Source: JAGLYZ01 sp049642725 (lineage in GTDB: Bacteria; Patescibacteriota; Minisyncoccia; Minisyncoccales; JAGMDC01). From it: a DNA stretch of 38,286 nucleotides. Below, piece after piece: positions 36,437 through 38,286 of this stretch (its first letter is position 1; the number at the start of each line of letters is the position of its first letter). The position numbers and the translations under genes were made by a program. Location: positions 1-38,286 of the forward strand of contig JBARPC010000028.1 in NCBI GenBank assembly GCA_049642725.1, read 5' to 3'. The notes beneath the pieces are model-generated. The model was given only the letters and a program-made list of their open reading frames with translations, had not been told where the DNA came from and searched no databases.

Positions 36437-38197
36437 TTAACCTTTTTGTTTTTTCACAAATATGCAGGGATGGCGGGCAATAATTACTGAAACTTCATCT
36501 TTCTTTAAAAACTCTTTGATTGTTTTTACAAATTCTTCCTGCTTGACTGGGTCAATAATTTTTAAATTCTTGACCCCGCAGGCCCTTACCAAGTTTTCAA
36601 TTTCTACTCCGTCAGGTTCGGTCGGCGCACTTGGATGCGGCTGATGGCCAGTCATAGCAGTAGTGGAATTATTCATAATAATTATTAATGGATTTGATTT
36701 ATTAAAAACTGTGTTGATTAAAGCCGGAATGCCGGAATGGAAAAAAGTAGAATCACCGATAAAAGTAATCAGTTTTTGTTTGCTCACCTTCTTAATTCCA
36801 TGAGCAATACCGATTGAAGAACCCATACAGTAAAGATAATCCTGAACATTATGAGGAGAAAGTCCGGCTAACATATAGCAGCCAATATCACCGCCAAAAA
36901 TTACTTTCTTCGGGTCAACTGCCTTTTTTACTCCTCCAAAGACCAGCCAATAAGGACAACCTGTACAAAGTTGAGGATGACGTTTAATAACTAGATTCTT
37001 CGCTTCGCTCAGAACGACATCTTTGCTGTCAATTTTCAATTTTTTACCTGTAAATTTAGCGATGGCTTGAGTGACTATTTCAGGTTTCAACTCGCCGACT
37101 TCTGGAATTAAATCTTTGCCCATAATATTTAAATCACAGTTGACATCTTTTGCCATTCTCATTACTTCATTTTCTAAATACGGTTCTAATTCTTCTATTA
37201 TTAAAACTTGATTAAGACCCTTTATAAAGTTCTTAATTTTTTTCTCTGGCAAGGGATGAAAAAATCCCAATTTCAAAATCGGGATGTCTAAATTGAGCTC
37301 TTTTAATGCTTCTCTTACATATAGATAAGACACACCCGATGTTATAATTCTTAAATCTTGAGTTTTGAGTTTTGGGTTGTGGTTTTGCCGCCTTTGGCGA
37401 GCCTCGCCTTCGGCGGGAGCTTTGAGCTTTGAGCTTTGAGCTTTTTTAACGTCTGTAATAAAATTCAATTTACTTTTCTCTGAATATCCTCTAACTTGTT
37501 TTATCTTTTCTAATAGCTCTTGATGCATTTCCAAAACTCTTGGCGGCATTGTCACGAATTTTTTCTGGTCTTTTACAAACTTTCCATCAAGAACTGTTCT
37601 CGCTGGTTTTAATTTAGATAATATAACTGGGGCGCTTTGGTGGGCTACTCGAGTAGTTTCCCGAATCATTACTGGAATTTGGAATTTTTCAGATAAATCA
37701 AAAGCAAGCTTAGTAAAATCCTTGCACTCTTGAGGGGTTGACGGTTCAAGAACAGGAATATGAGCTAAAGCTGCAAAAGCCCGAGTATTCTCTTCGGACT
37801 GAGCTGAACTATGGCAGGAAGGATCATCTGCTGACAGGATAACCATTCCTCCCTTAACTCCAGAATAAACCAAAGGAAGCAGGAAATCAGAAGCAACATT
37901 CAAACCAAAGTTTTTCATTGCCACTAAAGAACGCAAACCGCAAAAAGAAGCGCCTCCTGCTGCTTCTATCGCGACTTTTTCATTAACAGAAAACTCAAAA
38001 TACAAGCTTTTAATCTTTCCGCCAGCCGGCGGATTTAAATTTTGAATCTGATAAAAATTATTACCGATCTCTGAAGCCGGCGTTCCCGGATAAGTAGAAA
38101 CAAACTGGACGCCTGCTTCCAAAGCGCCCCTTACTATTGCCCCATTTCCTAAAAGGAAAACTTTCTTGTTTTCTTTTTCTAAAATATTTTCAAACAT
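36437..38197 (-). CDS. iorA: Indolepyruvate:ferredoxin oxidoreductase, alpha subunit, with in-frame repeats and no ferredoxin tail
   Basis: This 586-residue TPP enzyme subunit has VSTYPGTPASEIG and FSVNEKVAIEAAGGASFCG near the N-terminus. The TPP-binding GDIGCYMLAG and IGDSTFFHSGIPAL are further on, with NNSTTAMTGHQPHP after. LCTGCPYW is the usual LCPGCPHR site. The usual C-terminal ferredoxin domain with two 4Fe-4S clusters is absent: the protein ends ARHPCIFVKKQKG, just where the domain would begin. At least three and perhaps four palindromic elements are read through in frame (NPPAGG, ARTVLD, the Lys/Gln-rich stretch around residues 251-282, and VLSEAKNL). This is the first complete gene of the 25163-38286 run. 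Confidence 0.9.
   Translation of the reverse strand: MFENILEKENKKVFLLGNGAIVRGALEAGVQFVSTYPGTPASEIGNNFYQIQNLNPPAGGKIKSLYFEFSVNEKVAIEAAGGASFCGLRSLVAMKNFGLNVASDFLLPLVYSGVKGGMVILSADDPSCHSSAQSEENTRAFAALAHIPVLEPSTPQECKDFTKLAFDLSEKFQIPVMIRETTRVAHQSAPVILSKLKPARTVLDGKFVKDQKKFVTMPPRVLEMHQELLEKIKQVRGYSEKSKLNFITDVKKAQSSKLKAPAEGEARQRRQNHNPKLKTQDLRIITSGVSYLYVREALKELNLDIPILKLGFFHPLPEKKIKNFIKGLNQVLIIEELEPYLENEVMRMAKDVNCDLNIMGKDLIPEVGELKPEIVTQAIAKFTGKKLKIDSKDVVLSEAKNLVIKRHPQLCTGCPYWLVFGGVKKAVDPKKVIFGGDIGCYMLAGLSPHNVQDYLYCMGSSIGIAHGIKKVSKQKLITFIGDSTFFHSGIPALINTVFNKSNPLIIIMNNSTTAMTGHQPHPSAPTEPDGVEIENLVRACGVKNLKIIDPVKQEEFVKTIKEFLKKDEVSVIIARHPCIFVKKQKG
36991..37020. repeat. In-frame repeat in iorA (VLSEAKNL type)
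   Basis: A GATTCTTCGCTTCGCTCAGA word on the plus strand is read on the coding strand as DVVLSEAKNL, just before the conserved LCTGCPY site. I recall this word as widely dispersed in CPR and Chloroflexi genomes; no search was done. Confidence 0.55.
37368..37447. repeat. Composite in-frame repeat in iorA
   Basis: A nested GC-rich palindrome (37388-37416) has CCGCC/GGCGG outer arms and GGCGAG-C-CTCGCC inside. It is flanked by low-complexity runs: AGTTTTG-type words on one side and a tandem AGCTTTG heptamer (three copies or more from 37418) on the other. It encodes about 30 Lys/Gln/Ser/Arg-rich residues. Confidence 0.75.
37584..37606. repeat. Imperfect palindrome in iorA with the AGAAC-W-GTTCT core
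   Basis: CCATCAAGAAC (37584-37594) and GTTCTCGCTGG (37596-37606) match at 9 of 11 positions around one T. It shares its core with the palindromes in pth and sufC and is read as ARTVLDG. Confidence 0.6.
38018..38033. repeat. Short palindrome in iorA (NPPAGG type)
   Basis: TCCGCC (38018-38023) and GGCGGA (38028-38033) flank AGCC. It is read on the coding strand as PPAGG within a stretch (NLNPPAGGKIKSL) that interrupts the conserved run into FEFSVNEKVA. Confidence 0.6.
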
Positions 38198-38286
38198 CTA
38201 TTTATTATTTGTTTTATACGCTTCAATTGCCTTTTTGATTATTTCCATTGCCTTTTCTTTTTTCTCAAAACCTTCTACTTTTACAT
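38198..38286 (-). CDS. C-terminal end of an unidentified gene upstream of iorA (5' partial)
   Basis: The minus strand is open from the window edge to TAG 38198-38200, immediately followed by the iorA ATG. The 28 visible residues end KAMEIIKKAIEAYKTNNK, a Lys-rich helix. Too little is present to name the protein. The zero-base spacing shows it belongs to the same transcript as iorAB. Confidence 0.55.
   Translation of the reverse strand, partial: VKVEGFEKKEKAMEIIKKAIEAYKTNNK

Noticed and set aside
37418..37447. CRISPR-like array from the AGCTTTG tandem words
   Set aside because: The units are contiguous heptamers without spacers, lying inside iorA.

Overview
The window is AT-rich bacterial DNA with tightly packed, mostly minus-strand genes. 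It uses the standard bacterial code: TGA is a stop, for example at the end of ftsZ. Several traits suggest a Patescibacteria/CPR-type bacterium, perhaps of the Parcubacteria group. These are a tiny DUF5679 zinc-ribbon gene, a zinc-binding NMP kinase with extra domains, a short FtsZ, a lone ComEC-type MBL domain, archaeal-style GlmU and indolepyruvate oxidoreductase, and many palindromic repeats read through in frame inside proteins. This placement is inference; there is no rRNA or marker tree here.

Layout. 1-672: C-terminal end of a surface protein with a peptidoglycan-binding domain. 673-1154: gene-free but rich in hairpins. 1155-5751 (minus): NMP kinase, ComEC-like MBL protein, DUF5679 protein, two MinD/Mrp ATPases with built-in ferredoxin domains, and a NifX-like protein. 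5880-7640 (plus): RelA/SpoT. 7664-9349 (minus): ParB and ParA. 9414-9497 (plus): tRNA-Leu(CAA). 9539-12211 (minus): GH130 enzyme, glycosyltransferase, PAP2 phosphatase. 12281-21739 (minus): one apparent operon of about 14 genes (lepB, hisS, HIT, rpsU, ybeY, ftsA, a frameshifted anchored protein, a Fic antitoxin/toxin pair, ftsZ, glutamate-synthase-like, thioredoxin, ferredoxin:thioredoxin reductase, PP-loop enzyme), starting at a nearly leaderless promoter and ending at an intrinsic terminator. 21902-22480 and 23020-25056 (plus): pth and topA, flanking an unknown minus-strand gene. 25163-38286 (minus): a second dense run of about 16 genes, namely indolepyruvate:ferredoxin oxidoreductase, phosphohexomutase, GlmU-like, thioredoxin reductase, two thioredoxin-fold proteins, CcdA-like membrane protein, NuoF-like and [FeFe]-hydrogenase subunits, an ECF-like membrane protein, DUF1858, SufC, SufB/D and a uracil-DNA glycosylase.

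How it fits together. The picture is an anaerobe whose redox economy runs on ferredoxin and thiols. Indolepyruvate oxidoreductase would make reduced ferredoxin. The hydrogenase/NuoF pair could exchange electrons among NADH, ferredoxin and H2. Ferredoxin:thioredoxin reductase plus thioredoxin, a thioredoxin reductase and a CcdA-type exporter would feed thiol chemistry inside and outside the membrane. SufBC and the NifX/MinD-ferredoxin set would serve Fe-S supply.

The most unusual signal is a set of short palindromic elements lying in frame inside conserved genes (MinD-like ATPase, YbeY, Pth, UDG, SufC and four sites in IorA). They add or replace residues without breaking the reading frame, much like Rickettsia palindromic elements. 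A second point of interest is a class I-type Fic toxin/antitoxin pair sitting between ftsA and ftsZ.
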